Below are positions 24,788 through 38,670 of a stretch of DNA of 64,000 bases, piece by piece. Source of the DNA: Motacilla alba alba (lineage: Eukaryota > Chordata > Aves > Passeriformes > Motacillidae). Position numbers and translations under genes: made by a program. Positions within the stretch are counted from its first letter, which is position 1. Every line of letters begins with the position of its first letter. The notes below the pieces were generated by a model, which saw only the letters and a program-made list of their open reading frames with translations, searched no databases and had not been told where the DNA came from. The stretch is from the NCBI RefSeq assembly GCF_015832195.1, contig NC_052046.1, positions 40,372,473 to 40,436,472 of the forward strand. The letters are read 5' to 3'.

Positions 24788-27700
24788 GAATTAATTGGTT
24801 TACACAAGGGCTGATGTTGAAAATGCAGCAGCAGGCTTAGATGAAGTCTGCTGCTCCACTGTCTCACAACAACTGCTGTCCTCTTAGTGGAAAGCAGCAG
24901 GAATGGGGCTTTGCACAAGGAAAAAATCACATTGAGGTTTGTGAAAGTATACTCTGCTGGCAAGACAAGACTACTCTAAATTATTTGCACCAGGAGACAG
25001 ATCAACAATTCCTAAGAGAAGTTTTACCCTGACATGAGAAATTAAATTTTAAAACATACTCTTTCTGAAGACTAAAGTCAGCTTTTGTAAACCAAAATAC
25101 ACCACACAGTAACAGTCCACATACAGTGCATGCAACAAAGGAAAGCAGATAGTTTTCACCCAGTCTCTGGGTAAATTAATAATATACAGCTTTCAAACAA
25201 AAGTTGGGTATTAAGCACAATTGCTGGCTAGTGGTGAGAAACCAAATGCAGGACTCATAGTCAAGAGTCCTAATTGCTCATTAGTCAGGAAACATAATTG
25301 CTCATTTGTTCTGGACCAGCAGTACTAAAATCTGTCAGTCTTGTGTCCTGCTTGCTACAGGACCATGAATTAGACTCCACAAAACTTTGCTTGCACTGGT
25401 AAATTTTCTTCAAACAAGTTTTACTGGTCTGACATTTGCTGTCATTTGCAAGGCTTCAGGAAATGAAAACCTACTAGGTGACAGATTTGAGTAAAGCGGA
25501 AGCTTAAAAGAAGGCAGAAAGCATAATGTGTTTGCTTACTGCGGTGGCAGGCTACATACCTTCTTCTGGATGAAGGTGAACAAATGGATCTGAAAGGCTC
25601 CAAGAAAATAATGAACACTGGTGCAGCAGATATTATAATGGAAAGAAAGCAAGAGCTAGACGAAGGGATAAAAAAGCAAAAGTATGTTGCCATACATCTT
25701 TAACTCATTTGGCTTCAGCAGATTACTTTTCAAGCAGGCTATGAACTCCACATCACAGGAAGAACAATCCTCATGAGCACTGTTGGTAAGAAGTGTGGTG
25801 ACACAGTTTGCAGGCCTAACATGAGAAAGGCTGTAAGAATCCCCCATACTAACCCCATCATGTGTTTCTGCTCAGTGCGCAGCCTCACACAGATGCTGCA
25901 CCAATGGGGACCCTTTCCTCACTGGTCTTTGAACAACATTTTGTGACATCACAGCTGAAGGCACCAGAAGGAGGAAGATTTCTGCAAGGAAAATGAAAGG
26001 TGCCATGTCCTTTCCCAAAGAAGTGCAAACTGAATAGCCCAGAGTGATCAGCACCAGAGGAGAAATCAGTGTGACACATTTGGTAAGTGAAATACCTGAC
26101 AGACTAGAAAGTTTCTTTAAAATACTGAAAAACATAGTGTCTGCAAAGCATAAAAATTTTATACATATCTGAGTTTCAGCCCAGATCTTCACTCCCAAGA
26201 TCTTCTTAAAATAATAAAATTTGGCATACTGAGAGAAAAGCTGTTTAAAAAACACACTTTGCAAATCCCTATTCCTTCTCCCTGCACTATGAGAGAAACT
26301 CTTTCCAGATGAACACCTGGAATTTCCATTATTAGATTTCACATGCAATGATAGTCATTAAAACGGTCTAATAATTATGCTGACTGTATTCAATAAGTTG
26401 TGAGAGTTACCTGCTCCTGGAGTGTTTCCTCTCCAGTGATTACTTTTTCCCTTTCATTAAGTGCTGCTATTATTTTATTTTCTTGGTCCCAGGGAAAAGG
26501 TGTACAGAATTAAAGGGTTAGATGAAAAGCTTTCATTCCAGTAAGTGCTTAAGGGGAAACTTGCATAAACACCAGGAGAAAATAGAAATAACTAATTTCC
26601 ATTCCTTTTTTTCTGAGGAGTGACTGATTTCTCTGTCAAACAACTTAACAAGGCTGGAACAGAAGTTGTTTCTCAAGTGAATAATAATGAGAAAAGAATG
26701 TGATTTGAGGTGGCTATTTAATTCTGACTTACATATTGGCCTGACTTCATATTACCTTAGATCAAGTAGTTTTTACACTAAAATAAAACAGAGTCTTGGC
26801 CAGAACAAGTCATTGGAAAAATCCTAGCTTTGAGTCAGGCCTGAAAAGGACCAACATCTTAATGCGTATGGTGAAAGAAGGCTACTGGGATTCTTTTGTG
26901 TTCTAGTAACTTTTCTTAAAATTAGTATTTTTACTTTTAAGTTTTCTTCTGTCCTTCTAATAATGACTTTAAAGACCTCCAATATAGCTTTTGCAGCATG
27001 TAAATAAATACACAACTTCACAGTACAACTGTGAAGTTTTATTTTCTGTTTTCATATTACCAACATTTCACCTCAAAGACATCTCCCAGACCTAGAGTCT
27101 ATAAGTAAAGAACAATGTCTCTGATCATAAATCAGTGCAGAAATATGCAATAGTTTGTAGAATTAGAGTTGGTATGAATCCTGTTTCTGGCAGATGAGCC
27201 CACAGGCCAGACAGTCCATCAGCAGAAGACCTGCCATCCTCAGACCAGCAGAATAGCTAAAATGCTGTTATGTATCCCTTATGCCTCTTTGTCCACAGGA
27301 CCAACAGGAAAGGGCTGTAGACGTGTCTCATATATATAAAATGAAGGAGGAGAGTCAACAGACAGCAACCTGACCCAAGATTTAAGAAAAGTGAAGCAAG
27401 CATGAACTGAGACAAAGCATTAGCACATCATAGCTGATGTTTCCTATTGGATGTAAAACATCTGTCTGAAACACCTTTTGCTGTTACCAGCCAAGCAGTA
27501 GTCAAAAGATGCAGATAGAACCCCTTATCCTTGTGCTTTGACCAAGTACCACAACCAGACCACAGACATCTTGGCACTTGTGAGTGTGAGAGCTTGAAAG
27601 ACCTGAAATCAAACTGATAGAAAATTCAGTACAATCAAAAAAAAGCTTCCTTTTCCTTAAGAACGTGCAATAATTTTTGTGACAATTATCTTGCACTGAA

Positions 27701-30700
27701 GTCCTGATCATGGAAGGGAAGACTTCACAATGCATTGTAGAGATGAAAGCATCTAAGGATTTATAGTGATAAGGATAATCTTACAGTGATTATTATAAAT
27801 TACAGAAGTTTGAGACTCAAAATCACAGGCACAGGTAATTAGGGGGGAAAACTATGGCACCAGCTGAAGCTGTCAGGGCCCTGGCCTCAAAATAAAAGCT
27901 AAAGTTTTATCCATCCAACCATATGAACCTGCAGGAGGCAAAGCAAGATAGAAAAAGAAACCCTCACAATCACCCAAGCTGACAAAAAATGTGCATAGTT
28001 TGCCTCAAACAGGAAAAGCTATTTGGCTGCAAACATGATGGGTGTCTGGAGGGCTCCCTCAGGTCAGTGGCATCTCCTCTGACTTTCAGCAAGGAGCTGC
28101 ATCTCTTCCTTCTTCTGGATTTAACTGCCCAGCTCTAGAGGCCAGACTGCAACAACAGCACAATGGCAAGCAGAACATGGAAGCACAGAAAATCTTCCCC
28201 CTAACTGTAGAGCTATATTAAAAAAAAAAAAAATCATGACAGCTCATCTGAAAGACAAATAACAGCTTACTTTTAACTATCTAAGTAACACTTTTTTATA
28301 TCATGCAAGGAAAAATACCCAGCAAAAAGGACATTAAATAACCATTAAGGATGCCAAAGAGCGGACAGAAGTGACAGCTCATCTGGACCTATGACAAGGC
28401 TGACCCTTTTCTGCTTTTGCTTAAAATGTCTTCAAATACTTCTTGTGAGCTAGGGAATTTTGGCGGTTTTCTTTTGTTTAACTTCAGTTATTTATTCTCC
28501 TATTAAATACATCATATATCTATTTGTTTATGGGTTTATTTTTGTTTGTTTTTACAACCCATTAGGTTCATAAACTCTCTTCTATATGTCTTTCATTTAT
28601 TTGAACTACAATAGATCAGACAGGATTAGTTGCTTAGCAACTTTTCAGTGACAGAATCTATTTTGGAGAATTTGCAATGTTCATACTAGAGGTCAGAAAA
28701 TTTTATAACATCATAAGATAACCAGAAAATATGTTTCAATGACAAAGATTTCTTCCAAGACTTCTATTTCAATAAGAGAGGATTTCAGAATACCACCAGA
28801 ATGTTCTTCTGGAAAAGGGATAACATATCTTTAAAATGCAGAAAGTAATAGGAAGGAAGGAAAATATGAGTAGGTTTAGATGAAGTAGCATTATACCTTT
28901 CTTAAGTGCATTTCATATCTTCCTGCAGTGCAGCTGTACTCTTTCCTCCTACGCAGCCTGCATTCTTGTATTTGCAGGAAGGATAAACAGAATAAAAAAG
29001 TCTAGCTTTATGAAAGTCTAATCAATTTTGATTTCTACCTGCCAATAAGTACAAAAGAGGCAAAAACAATGGCACAATTAAACAAATAGAATGTACTGAG
29101 GGAACAGAAAATATTTTATGCAGTGCTGAGGAGGCTGTAGATTGGTTGGGAAAAAAATTCCCTCCAATGGCAGATTAGATGATGTCTCTTTTGTGATATT
29201 TCCTGATTTACAAAACATTCTTGAATTAGTTTTGCATGACACTTAGACACTGTACCTTGACACATACAAACCACATCATCCTCCGATCTTTCCCTGAGAT
29301 ATTTCTAACTTTCATGCTTGGATTACAGTGTGCAGTACATCACACCTGAATTCCCCAAGCTTGGAGATGAAAGGCATCAATTCTGTGTTGTTTTGGGTTT
29401 CTTTATTGTTGGTTTGTTGGGTTTTTTAATGCTTGCCTTAATGTTCTTGGGATCATTACAAGTAACAGAATAAGTTAATACTTAAGTTGGTCTCTGCAGC
29501 ACCCAAGATGCAAGGGTGTAACATAAACCCAAAATGCCTTTTGCACTGGCATTCAGCTGATAAAATACACATTTTGGGAATGTGCTACTTCCATCCTACT
29601 CCAAGTGTCCTTATGGAAATCATGTGTGGTTCTTCATTTTTAAGACTCTAGAAAGGAACTGAAAACCAAAATCAAAGTAACACAAGCTTCATTTTAACAG
29701 AAAATTTTCCCAAGTATAAGGTAAGAATCTTTCCATAAAATTCTTCTGTGGTGTTTTCTCCTGGATATATCAACAGTACTCTGCATTCTTGGTTTGCCAA
29801 GTTCCTTTGCATTTCTCTGGCCAAAACTGGTTATGCTGGGCCAGGAGATGATATACACTAACTGAAAAACTGAAAACCACAGGAAAAATTTAGGAAAATT
29901 GTTGTGAGTGAAATCAGATATGGTCAGCAAGCTTTCAAAGATAGCAAGCTCCCAGCCAACTTTACAAATATTATTTTTGACTGTTTCCTGCCTTATATAA
30001 TCATTTCCCTTAGGTCAGACAGTTTAATGCATATTTTGGACTATATGGATGACTACACAACACCTCAAGTAAGGGAAAAGACAATCAGCTCTCTTTCCTC
30101 CTGTTATTTCCAGCATTATCTGAAAAACTTGCTTTAAAGAAAGAGAGGAAACCACTGCATTAATACAGGGGTCAGAAGTAGCCACTAGGTGTTGTTTATC
30201 TGCTAACAGGGTATTGAGTAGTAATAGAGAAAAATGAGGTTTAGAGATAATTAATTTCCAGACACAGAACACTGTTTATGAATAATAGAATTTACACTAT
30301 CTCTTTTAGGCAGCATCTTAGATTGAGATTTACATTATTCAAGGTTTTTTTTGAGGAAGAGTTCATAGTAATTTTTCAATGAGAAAACTAGTAATGTCTT
30401 CTAAGTAATCACTCATAAGAATAAAACTGCACTTTGATGTTTCACCATTTTAAGTTTAGTTAAGCTTTTTATTACTATTTTAACAGAGTAAAATAATATG
30501 ACAGTTGCATGGTATTAGTGCATTGGCTAGACAGCAAAAGCTCTAGTTAATGTTCCAGTACAGTTTCACATCTTTAAAAATTAATGAAACATTCATCTTT
30601 GCAAGTGGAACTTTCCATGCAGAATGTCACAGTTACAGTTTTTGAAAAACTGAGCCAGTTTTCATCTACTGCTTTCAAGCCAGCTAAAGGTGACTCTTTC

Positions 30701-32607
30701 CTTTCATTACCTTTCATTTCCTTTCCTTTCATTTCCTTCATTACAGAAGATTCAAATACACTGCATAGTCCTTAATTGTGGGCCAATACCTCTAAAAGGT
30801 CTGACTGCCAAGCTGCACTGCAGTTGCAGTGCTTTATTTGCTGGTGGCACAGGGCCTGGAGGAACCTTGAGGGGCATGGCAGGGAAATGGGAGGCTTTGC
30901 AGCCTTCCTATCCGGCACTACAAGACAAAAATCTGCACTGTCACCTTGAAAACAGTTTGTCATGCCAATTCCACCTGCTGCAGCTGATGGAGGGCTCACT
31001 TTGCAGAGACTCAGGTCTTGCAGAAGATGACCCAGTTGTCTTCCAAGAGCTGCATTAAACCAATGAGCTTAAGTTATACCTGAGTGGAAAAGCTGCACAG
31101 TAAAAAGCACTGATACCAGCTTGAAATTATCTGCATGGGAGAAAATGATCCTTTTTCCACTGAGAGAAGTGAAGCTTCAGGATGCTGCACCACAAAACAT
31201 ACATTATGCCCTCAGGAACAGCGAGGTCCATAAACTGGGAGCTGGAAATGGATCATGTGACAGCTCCTTATTTTTACTCTAACAGCATGATTTACTTCAA
31301 TCTCTTCAGTTCCTGTCCAATGCAACGAGTGTAAGTTGATAATGACAAAAATGCTTAGAAGGTGCCTTATATGATTTCACAGGCAAACATCTGGGATATT
31401 TAATGCCTGATGGGGAACACTCCCTTTGTGCTCAAACTGCACTGACTGAACAAATCTCACTTTCATGCCGTCTGCTAAACACCCTTGCTCAAAATGAGTA
31501 TGCAAATTGTTATTTCCCTGCATCTATTTGCCAAAACAATCCAAAATGACCACCTTAAAAAACAAATAAAAGAAATCAAAAATTTTCAGGCTGACACTTC
31601 TTTGTCATATGCTTAAATCAAAACAAAAAATTCAAAGACAGGCAAAGGTCTTCTTATATACATCTAGCTCAGTGCTTGCTGCACTCTTTGACTGTGATCT
31701 GAACCAGCCCATTCAGACTTCCAGAATAGTGCCGCATTGGAGCCACACAGACATTTCCCCAGCTGGAGGCAGTTTCCTAAACGCTGATTGCTCTGGGAGA
31801 AAAACAACCATATATGCCCACACTGAGAAAGCACCTTCTTCAGTAATATTCTCTGTTCAGTCCACCGCCTCATTGCATTTCCAAAAGTATGGGCACTTCA
31901 GAAATCTGTCTCCCAAAACGTTTTCCAAGCACTGCTTTGATTGTTTGGTTCATGTTTTGGCAGCATCCAGTGAATTCAGCTCAACTTGGCAAGGAGTTTT
32001 TCTCCTTCTCCTTCTCTTTCAAAATACATGTATTTTCCCCATATGGTGATTCACCAAAAAAATGGGCAGAAACATTAGCCAACCAAAATAATAATAGTGT
32101 GATTTTAAACACATAAATGAAGAAGATTAAAAGGTTTTGAGACTGCCAGCAAACTGTTATATAGGTGCACAAAGAGACTTTTTTTTCATTTTTCACAGCC
32201 ATTCCTATCTAACTCCAGAGAAGCAAAAACCTGTACCTTGTGACTGCTTACTAGTCCAATGTATTATAAGTGCATGGAAGCAAATGTCATAATGTGTAGA
32301 GGCTAGGGAGTCACTCACTGGCTTCCCTCTATAACTGCAGATATTTTCAATTCCAAAATCTGACAATGATGATGGTACTCCTTAGTTACTAAAATTTCAC
32401 ATTCATGGAAGGCTTTAAAAATTGGACCACAATCAATTAGAGGCACTTTAGGACAATATTAAGTCAATAAAAAGAAGGCTTTTAACTGGCATCAATTGTC
32501 ACAAATGGTAAATAGCTGAAAGAAGGAAGACATGGCAGGAAATTGGTATGGCAACAGTTCTTTCATTGGGAAAATCTGATCACATCTCAGTCCTACTCAA
32601 CACATGT
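24788..32607. other. Long noncoding stretch
   Basis: No gene or recognisable transposon is seen in nearly 8 kb. A minus-strand open frame of 158 codons at 25,872-26,348 has a hydrophobic C-terminal part but no family signature, and I regard it as chance. A pyrimidine-rich tract lies at 30,695-30,742. Confidence 0.55.
30695..30742 (+). repeat. Pyrimidine-rich CTTTCATT-type tract
   Basis: Imperfect repeats of ctttc and atttc words give a short pyrimidine-rich, low-complexity tract. It reads as Phe-Pro-Ser patterns in overlapping chance frames. Confidence 0.75.
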
Positions 32608-32612
32608 ACAGG
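32608..32612. repeat. Target-site duplication (left), ACAGG
   Basis: The five bases ACAGG directly precede the LTR start TGTCCTGG. The same five bases directly follow the LTR end. A 5-bp duplication is in line with avian ERVL insertions. Confidence 0.85.
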
Positions 32613-32859
32613 TGTCCTGGTTTCAGTCAAGGTAGCATTGATTTCCCCTTAGTATCTGTTCCAGTGCTGTGTTTTCAGAATTCAGAATGGGAATGGTGTT
32701 GATAACACACTGATGTTTTGGGTTTTGCTGAGTCATGTTAATCCTGAATCAAGGACTTCTTTTTTCCCTGTCCCAAACAAAACTGGGGGGGAGGATAGCT
32801 GGGACAGGTGACCGAAACTGATTGAAGGGATATTCCATACCAGGAGACACCATCTCCAC

Positions 32860-32868
32860 TATATAAAT
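32860..32868 (+). promoter_or_regulatory. LTR TATA box
   Basis: The string tatataaat lies about 250 bases into the LTR, where U3 ends in this family. It would direct plus-strand transcription of the original provirus. Whether it is still active cannot be told from sequence. Confidence 0.75.
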
Positions 32869-33049
32869 TGAGGGAGTTACCCAGAGGGTGGCCATTCTGA
32901 TTTTGGGAATGGGGTCTGGCATCAGTTGGAGCAGGGAGAGCAATTGTCTTGTGCATCACTTGTTGAATCTTTTCCTTTCCCAATATTATTATTATTATTA
33001 CTTCATCTATTATTTACCATTTTTATTGTATTTTACTTTTATTTTAAAT

Positions 33050-33055
33050 ATTAAA
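33050..33055 (+). promoter_or_regulatory. LTR polyadenylation signal (ATTAAA)
   Basis: ATTAAA lies about 190 bases after the TATA box, within the AT-rich part of the LTR. Together with the TATA box it fixes the plus-strand orientation. Confidence 0.65.
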
Positions 33056-33188
33056 CTGTTCTTATATCCACCTGCAAGTTTTACTTTTGATTCTCCTCCC
33101 CATTCCACTGTGGGGTGGAAGTGATAGCGAAGGACTGAGCAAAATGCTCTATGGTGCTTAGTTTTCCATCTGGGTTTAAAGCACAACA

Positions 33189-33193
33189 ACAGG
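33189..33193. repeat. Target-site duplication (right), ACAGG
   Basis: This exact copy of the left 5-bp duplication abuts the LTR end CACAACA. The identity of the two copies defines the insertion boundaries to the base. Confidence 0.85.
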
Positions 33194-36100
33194 GTCAAAG
33201 CATATTACTTAAACCACAGTACAAAGCTTTTTGGATTGTTGAGGAAATGCATTCAACCCAGAGACAGACACATGCCCAAAGGCACACAGATGATCTTTAC
33301 CAAGTGAGGTCAGATCCAGGGTTGCTTCTGGCACAATTAGACTGTGTTTTGTGTTGTCTGCACAACATACAGCACCAGTCTGTGCCTCATTACTGAGGTT
33401 GCAAGATTAATGCACAGGTCCTAGAAGCAGTATAGTCTGGTTATTTTTCATCTTGTCTTCACTGAGGAAGACCAGGCTGACAGCTTTTAATCTCACTTGG
33501 CATTAGCTGATCCCTTAATAGATGTGAAGTCAGAATCTGTCCCACAGATATTTAACTAAAATTAAGCTTTCACAGCAAACTTCAGATTTTACTTAGAGCT
33601 ACAGTAACATCTAGATAATTCTTGACCATACTGAAGACCAGTTTAATAGCATTTTCATCCAAGTAGTTGTACTGTTCGGTTTAACTTCTTCAACTGAACT
33701 GCAGCAAGGAAAAGGAGTAAATCCCAACAGTGAGATGCTGGCTTAAGAAGTGGTAAAATTCCAAGACTGCTATAGACATCCTACAGGATCTGGCCTTAGC
33801 CTCATCATTCATCAAAGCTATTGGTGATGTAAGGTCCCCATTTCCCTTTAGCAGAAACATAACTAAGAAAGTGAGGCAGAAAAAAAAATCAGAGACATCA
33901 TTTCTAACATGGGGAGAGATGATGACAGGAGGAGGTGGCTGATGGATGTGATCAAGACCGGCACTGCAAAGGAAAACAGAGCTCCACAGAGTGGGATCCT
34001 ATGCCCTGCCTCACTAGAGAATTTGGTGCTATCCACAAAACTTTGTACACTGGTTGGGGATTTTATTTGTCTGGGAAGTATTGAAAGTGGACGTAGATAC
34101 TTCAGAATGAGTAGCAGTTTATCCATTAGAAGATTGCACGCCTTGCATTGCCTGTAAGTAGCACTGCTGTATCTGTGAGGGTTGTGGGATAGACCATGCA
34201 CCCCTGGAGCCACGGGACTGAATCAAGTAAATGAGGAGACACCACAGGAGAACGTGATTCCTGACTGAGAGCAGAGCACATGTTAAGATGAGAATGTTAA
34301 ACCAGAATCTAACATTGGGTCATGGTTCAGCCATCTATGGCTTTTAGTTTAACATATATTTACTTTTAAGGTCTATTATGATATTCGTGTCTAAAAGATT
34401 AGACTGTTATTACTAATGTATCTCCATTTCCATAAGGCTGCAGATCCCACTCAGACAAAATTTCCCATGTAATAGATTTGAAGGGCATGTAATATTTGAC
34501 CCAGTATAAACTTTCAAGTGTTTATTTTTATTCAGAGGTAGAAATTCTTTCTGTGTTTTTCCAAGAGTATTACTGTGATGCAAAACAGCTTGAAGTCAAT
34601 CACATTGTCACTAGAAAACTATCTTTGCTATGTTTTTAAGGAGATGGAACCAGTATACTAATTACCAGCCATCTGTGATGGGAGCTAGGGATTCTCTCTC
34701 TCTCTTCCCTTCCTGCTTTTATATGTAGACAGATTCAGATCAGAATCCCTGGAGCATCAGCCAAGGGATAAAACCCACGAAGAAAGTCCCTGTTGTGAGC
34801 TGATATGTGTCCCACAAGTGAACATCAAAAAAAGGATTGGCTAATCACCGGGTTTCTTTTGAATATTAAGGACAGTGAAAGAGCACAAGTCTTCCTGGCT
34901 GATCCTGTGATGCATCTATTGAGCCATAGGCCAAATCCGCAGAGCAGCACTGAAACCCAGCTGACATCTGCAGAAACCAGGGAGGCTTGTACCCAACAGC
35001 TGACCCCCTGACAGCTCGAGCCCCTGGTGAGACAGTGGGATATATTCAGCCTGTGCACAAAGAGGTTTCCAAAGCTTGCATGCCCTGTGGAGGGCAGAGA
35101 GGCTCAGAGATGGGCCTTGCTGTTCAGACAACCCTTGTCACCACAGCAGGGACTGTCATTCCTGGTAGATGAACAGGTATCAGGAGAACAGCTGAATTTC
35201 CCTAGAAGTGAGAGCATTCCTTTGCCAGACACTGCTCTATATAGGACCTCTTGATTTTTACAGATTCACATAAGATAAAAATAGTCCTGGACTCATAAAT
35301 CAGACAACTGCATGTTAAAGCACTACCAGACAGAAAACCTTAAAATAAATTCTCCTCTGGAAAATGTCTGACTATGAGGCTATAGGGGTTATGTAATGAT
35401 ATTTCAGTACCTGTAATCTTTGGGAGAGAACACCTCATCTACAAACTCTCTCTCTGTCTTTAGGAAGAACCTGAGCTGAATTTTTGAGATTATTGCTCAA
35501 ACACATATGGTCTTAGCACAAAGCTACCTGTGATACACATTACAAATTTCTCTCTTTTCCAGACCAAATGAGTTGAAAAGAGATTTTTTTCCTACATTAA
35601 AAAGATAGAAATTAACTGGCTGTTTCATTGAAATATTTCCAAACTAGAATATCATTAAATACTAGACACCCTAAAACTTTTAAGCAATCACATTTTTCTG
35701 GATGAAAAAAAGGCCCAGTGATGGACAATTTTAGGAAAGAAGAATGGTAACAGAAGAAATACGAGAAAGGCGTTTGAACTTGCTTCCAGCAAAAGGAAAT
35801 CTCAAGGAAATCATCAAAGTAGCAGTAAAAGCATTGTTTTATACCAACAGTAACACTGTGGTTTGAAATTTGGGGAAGTCAGTTTCTTTTCAGATTCTCT
35901 GTGAACAGCCTTTCCAAAGCAGATTTATCAGGTGATGTAAGGAAAGTTGGGGTACCCTGTTCACCTGCTCCTCTACCAGCATCAGCTATCACAGAAAAAT
36001 CCTGTATGGTGGCTAATACTTACACACATACACACACATCAGCTCACACTTCCTTCTGTTCCACCTGCTTCTACTCTTATCCTGAATTCCACTGGAGCTC

Positions 36101-38573
36101 ATGGGGATTTTACCTGATAAGATTAGGTCCACAGCATTCTGCAAGGCACGTAGAATATCACGCTCCAGGACACCATGTTTCAGAATTGGGATGCAGAACA
36201 AAAGTGAGGGATTTTCTTATGTGAAGAGAGAAAGAAAAATCAAGCTCTTAGCATTGCTGGAACCTGAAAAATTGTCTCTGGGAGTTGTGAGGATGAAAAG
36301 AGATACAGATCTTCTCTATCTTTATTCTAAGCTGATTCACTCCTCAATGGTATAAATTTTCTTTTGTGCAACTGCTATCTCTTAAATAGATCTTGCTGTG
36401 GATATGATAGGAAACTTTAACTTGCTTCTAAAAACATAATTATGGGTGCAAATTCAGGGAGCAGGCTGATATTGCAAACTGATAATGCCATTCCCTGTCA
36501 CTACACTGCTGCTATAAATCAGAATTAATGACACTAAAATCAGTAAAGATTCAGTGATATAAAAGAAGTTGGATGAGTATGAGGACTGTTGCAGTTTGAG
36601 AGCCCTGACTTTAGCAAGTGCTTCATTTTGGCTGGAGTTTGTTGTTTGTGTTCATTTTTCTCTTGACATTCTTCAGTCCAGAATGAAATTGCTTCTCATA
36701 AGAAGGAGAATCCATATAAAGTTGCAAGCTGCCCCATTTCATGCTTTTCTTAGGCACACTATCGTACCCAGCCCTGCCCAAAGTCCCAGGGAGGCAAGCC
36801 TACAATTTACTATGATGAAGTGGCTCATGTTGAGATTGTGTGTGGTTGTAAAACTCTAGGATAGTAGCAGACTATTCCAACACTCAGTATAACACAAGCC
36901 ATTACTTGGGGAAAAAACAAAAACAAAAACAAAACACTGAAAACAAACAAACAAACGAAAAAAACTAAACTTTGAATTGCAAGAAATTAAAAGCAAATAC
37001 CTCAACACACACCAAAAAAACCTACTCAAATTCACTGAACTTCTTCTTTCTGTAACAACCACTCACCTTTCATAAATTAATGAGCAGGACAAAGAATTCT
37101 CCTTTACTTTTGCCTCAATCTCATCCTTCCCCAAAAACCGGTTCACAATTACTTACATTCTTGATTTTCTTTTGCTTATGTTTCTTGGACTTGCTTCTCC
37201 TCTGTTCACTTACTAAGATTTTGTCATCCATACTATTTTCCAAAGAACAACTCCATCCAACCAAGAGGCCAAGATTTCGTGACATGGGCCATGATCCTTA
37301 TGGAATTCTGGATTAAAATATGAAGGGCAATATGGGAGAGATGAGTCCTAAACCTGCCACCGTCTACCAGATAGTTCTAGTTCACCTGTCTGGTCTGCCT
37401 CATCTCTCTGCCTGTAAAATACAGATAGTGACAAAATGGAAACCAGTGAAGAGAGGTTTTCAGAAACCTCTGGAGGCTTTGCTTGGTGGAAAATAATGCT
37501 GCATAGTAAACCTCAAAGAAGAGCTAGCTGGCTAAAACTGTATTCATCCACCTTTTCCACTGAAGTCAAGACAAGCTCTGACACAGTTTTAATGCTAGAA
37601 TTTCCTGAGCTTGTGACTGTAGTAGCTGAATCTGCAGACTTCTCAATAGGATCTTTGAAAGGCTGTTGAAGAAATATTTAAATTATTTATACCAGTTTAT
37701 ATTTGGGCTAACCTTCCTATACCACAGCTGAGAAAATGCAGACAGAAGATTGATTTAGGAAATTATCTTTTCCACACATATAAATTCAAAAATGCTAGGA
37801 AAGAAGGTACTCTACCATGTGGGGCAAAGTGACAAAATGTCCCCTTAAATGTTTCAAGGACCTCTGCCATATTAAGTTCTGAAAGACATGGTTTAAAACA
37901 AGGTAATTTAGAAACCTACTGAGAAGTTTGTCTGTGGTCATCTTTTCTGCATTTTACACATTTCACTCTCAATCTTCCCAAAAAGAGGTCAATGTCAAGC
38001 TGTTATCAGTTGCAGTAGATGCAATGCTGTCCTCTTCCAATCAGCTGAATCCATGAAACTGTGCAATCTCAGTACCTTTTCAGGGCAAATTTTGCCAGGC
38101 AGTAAAACACAGCGAAGTGCCCTGGGCCAGACAGCAGATTGCAGATGAGGCACAGACAAGGCTGGCACAGTCTCTTCCATAGGGAGTGGGGGCACAGCCA
38201 CTCCAGACAGTATGGGAAGAATATACCAACACAACAAAATACCATAATGATATACCAGCAGGGGCTTCCTGGGGAGGGGAGAGGTCTCATTGCAGTGAGA
38301 TGCCCTGCAGTCTCCTCCTCCCTGAGAGCAGAACTTGTCAGATCTACCCAGTGCCTTTCTCCACCAGGAGGTAAAACCACAGTTGACTTCTGAAGCAGAA
38401 AAGTTATAAAAATGTAATGGGGAAGCTGGAGAAAAGGAGAGGTGACAGCAATGTTAGCACATCTTAATTGCAGAGAATTTTGCCCTCGAGCCTTCACATG
38501 CCTTTGCACATCACTGTCACTCTGAAGTGGGAATGATCTTGAGAGCAGAAGCAAAGCTTTAAATGCATGTTTA
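33194..38573. other. Noncoding stretch
   Basis: No gene is recognised. There is a short (TC)n run near 34,693-34,706 and an A-rich AAAAC/AAAC patch at 36,911-36,966. A minus-strand frame of 161 codons (38,069-38,554) has no protein signature and is probably chance. Confidence 0.55.
36911..36966 (+). repeat. A-rich AAAAAC/AAAC low-complexity tract
   Basis: Imperfect aaaaac units followed by aaac units. On the minus strand it reads as a Phe-Val rich frame, which is an artefact. Confidence 0.8.
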
Positions 38574-38670
38574 TAGATTTATAGATATATAGATATATAT
38601 GTATACACACACATATATATACACACACATATACATACACATATATATGTGTATGTGTGTATATTTGTGT
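38574..38670. repeat. TA/CA/TG compound microsatellite with palindrome
   Basis: Mixed TATA, GATA, ACAC and GTGT words give a degenerate dinucleotide-type array. Positions 38634-38655 form a perfect 22-bp palindrome with 11-base arms (arm catacacatat), which could extrude as a hairpin or cruciform. Confidence 0.85.

Larger units (their letters stand above)
32613..33188 (+). mobile_element. Solo LTR of an ERVL-type endogenous retrovirus
   Basis: This 576-bp element starts TGTCCTGGTTTCAG and ends TTAAAGCACAACA, with perfect ACAGG duplications on both sides. In order it shows a U3 part with gataacacactgatgtttt and gggatattccatacc, a TATA box at 32860, the phrase tgtgcatcacttgt, an ATT trinucleotide run at about 32,983-33,000, an ATTAAA signal at 33050, and a U5 part ending in the LTR terminus. 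This arrangement matches a widespread bird ERVL LTR group that I recognise from songbirds and chicken; the exact subfamily name needs a repeat library. There is no internal retroviral sequence and only one LTR between the duplications, so the provirus was lost by LTR-LTR recombination. Several indels relative to the family pattern suggest moderate age. Open frames in it are chance. Confidence 0.9.

Noticed and set aside
25872..26348. Minus-strand open frame of 158 codons with hydrophobic stretches
   Set aside because: It could suggest a membrane protein, but there is no family signature, and T-rich complementary sequence gives hydrophobic codons by default.
38069..38554. Minus-strand open frame of 161 codons
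   Set aside because: It has no recognisable domain, its composition is like the flanks, and its length is expected by chance in this much sequence.
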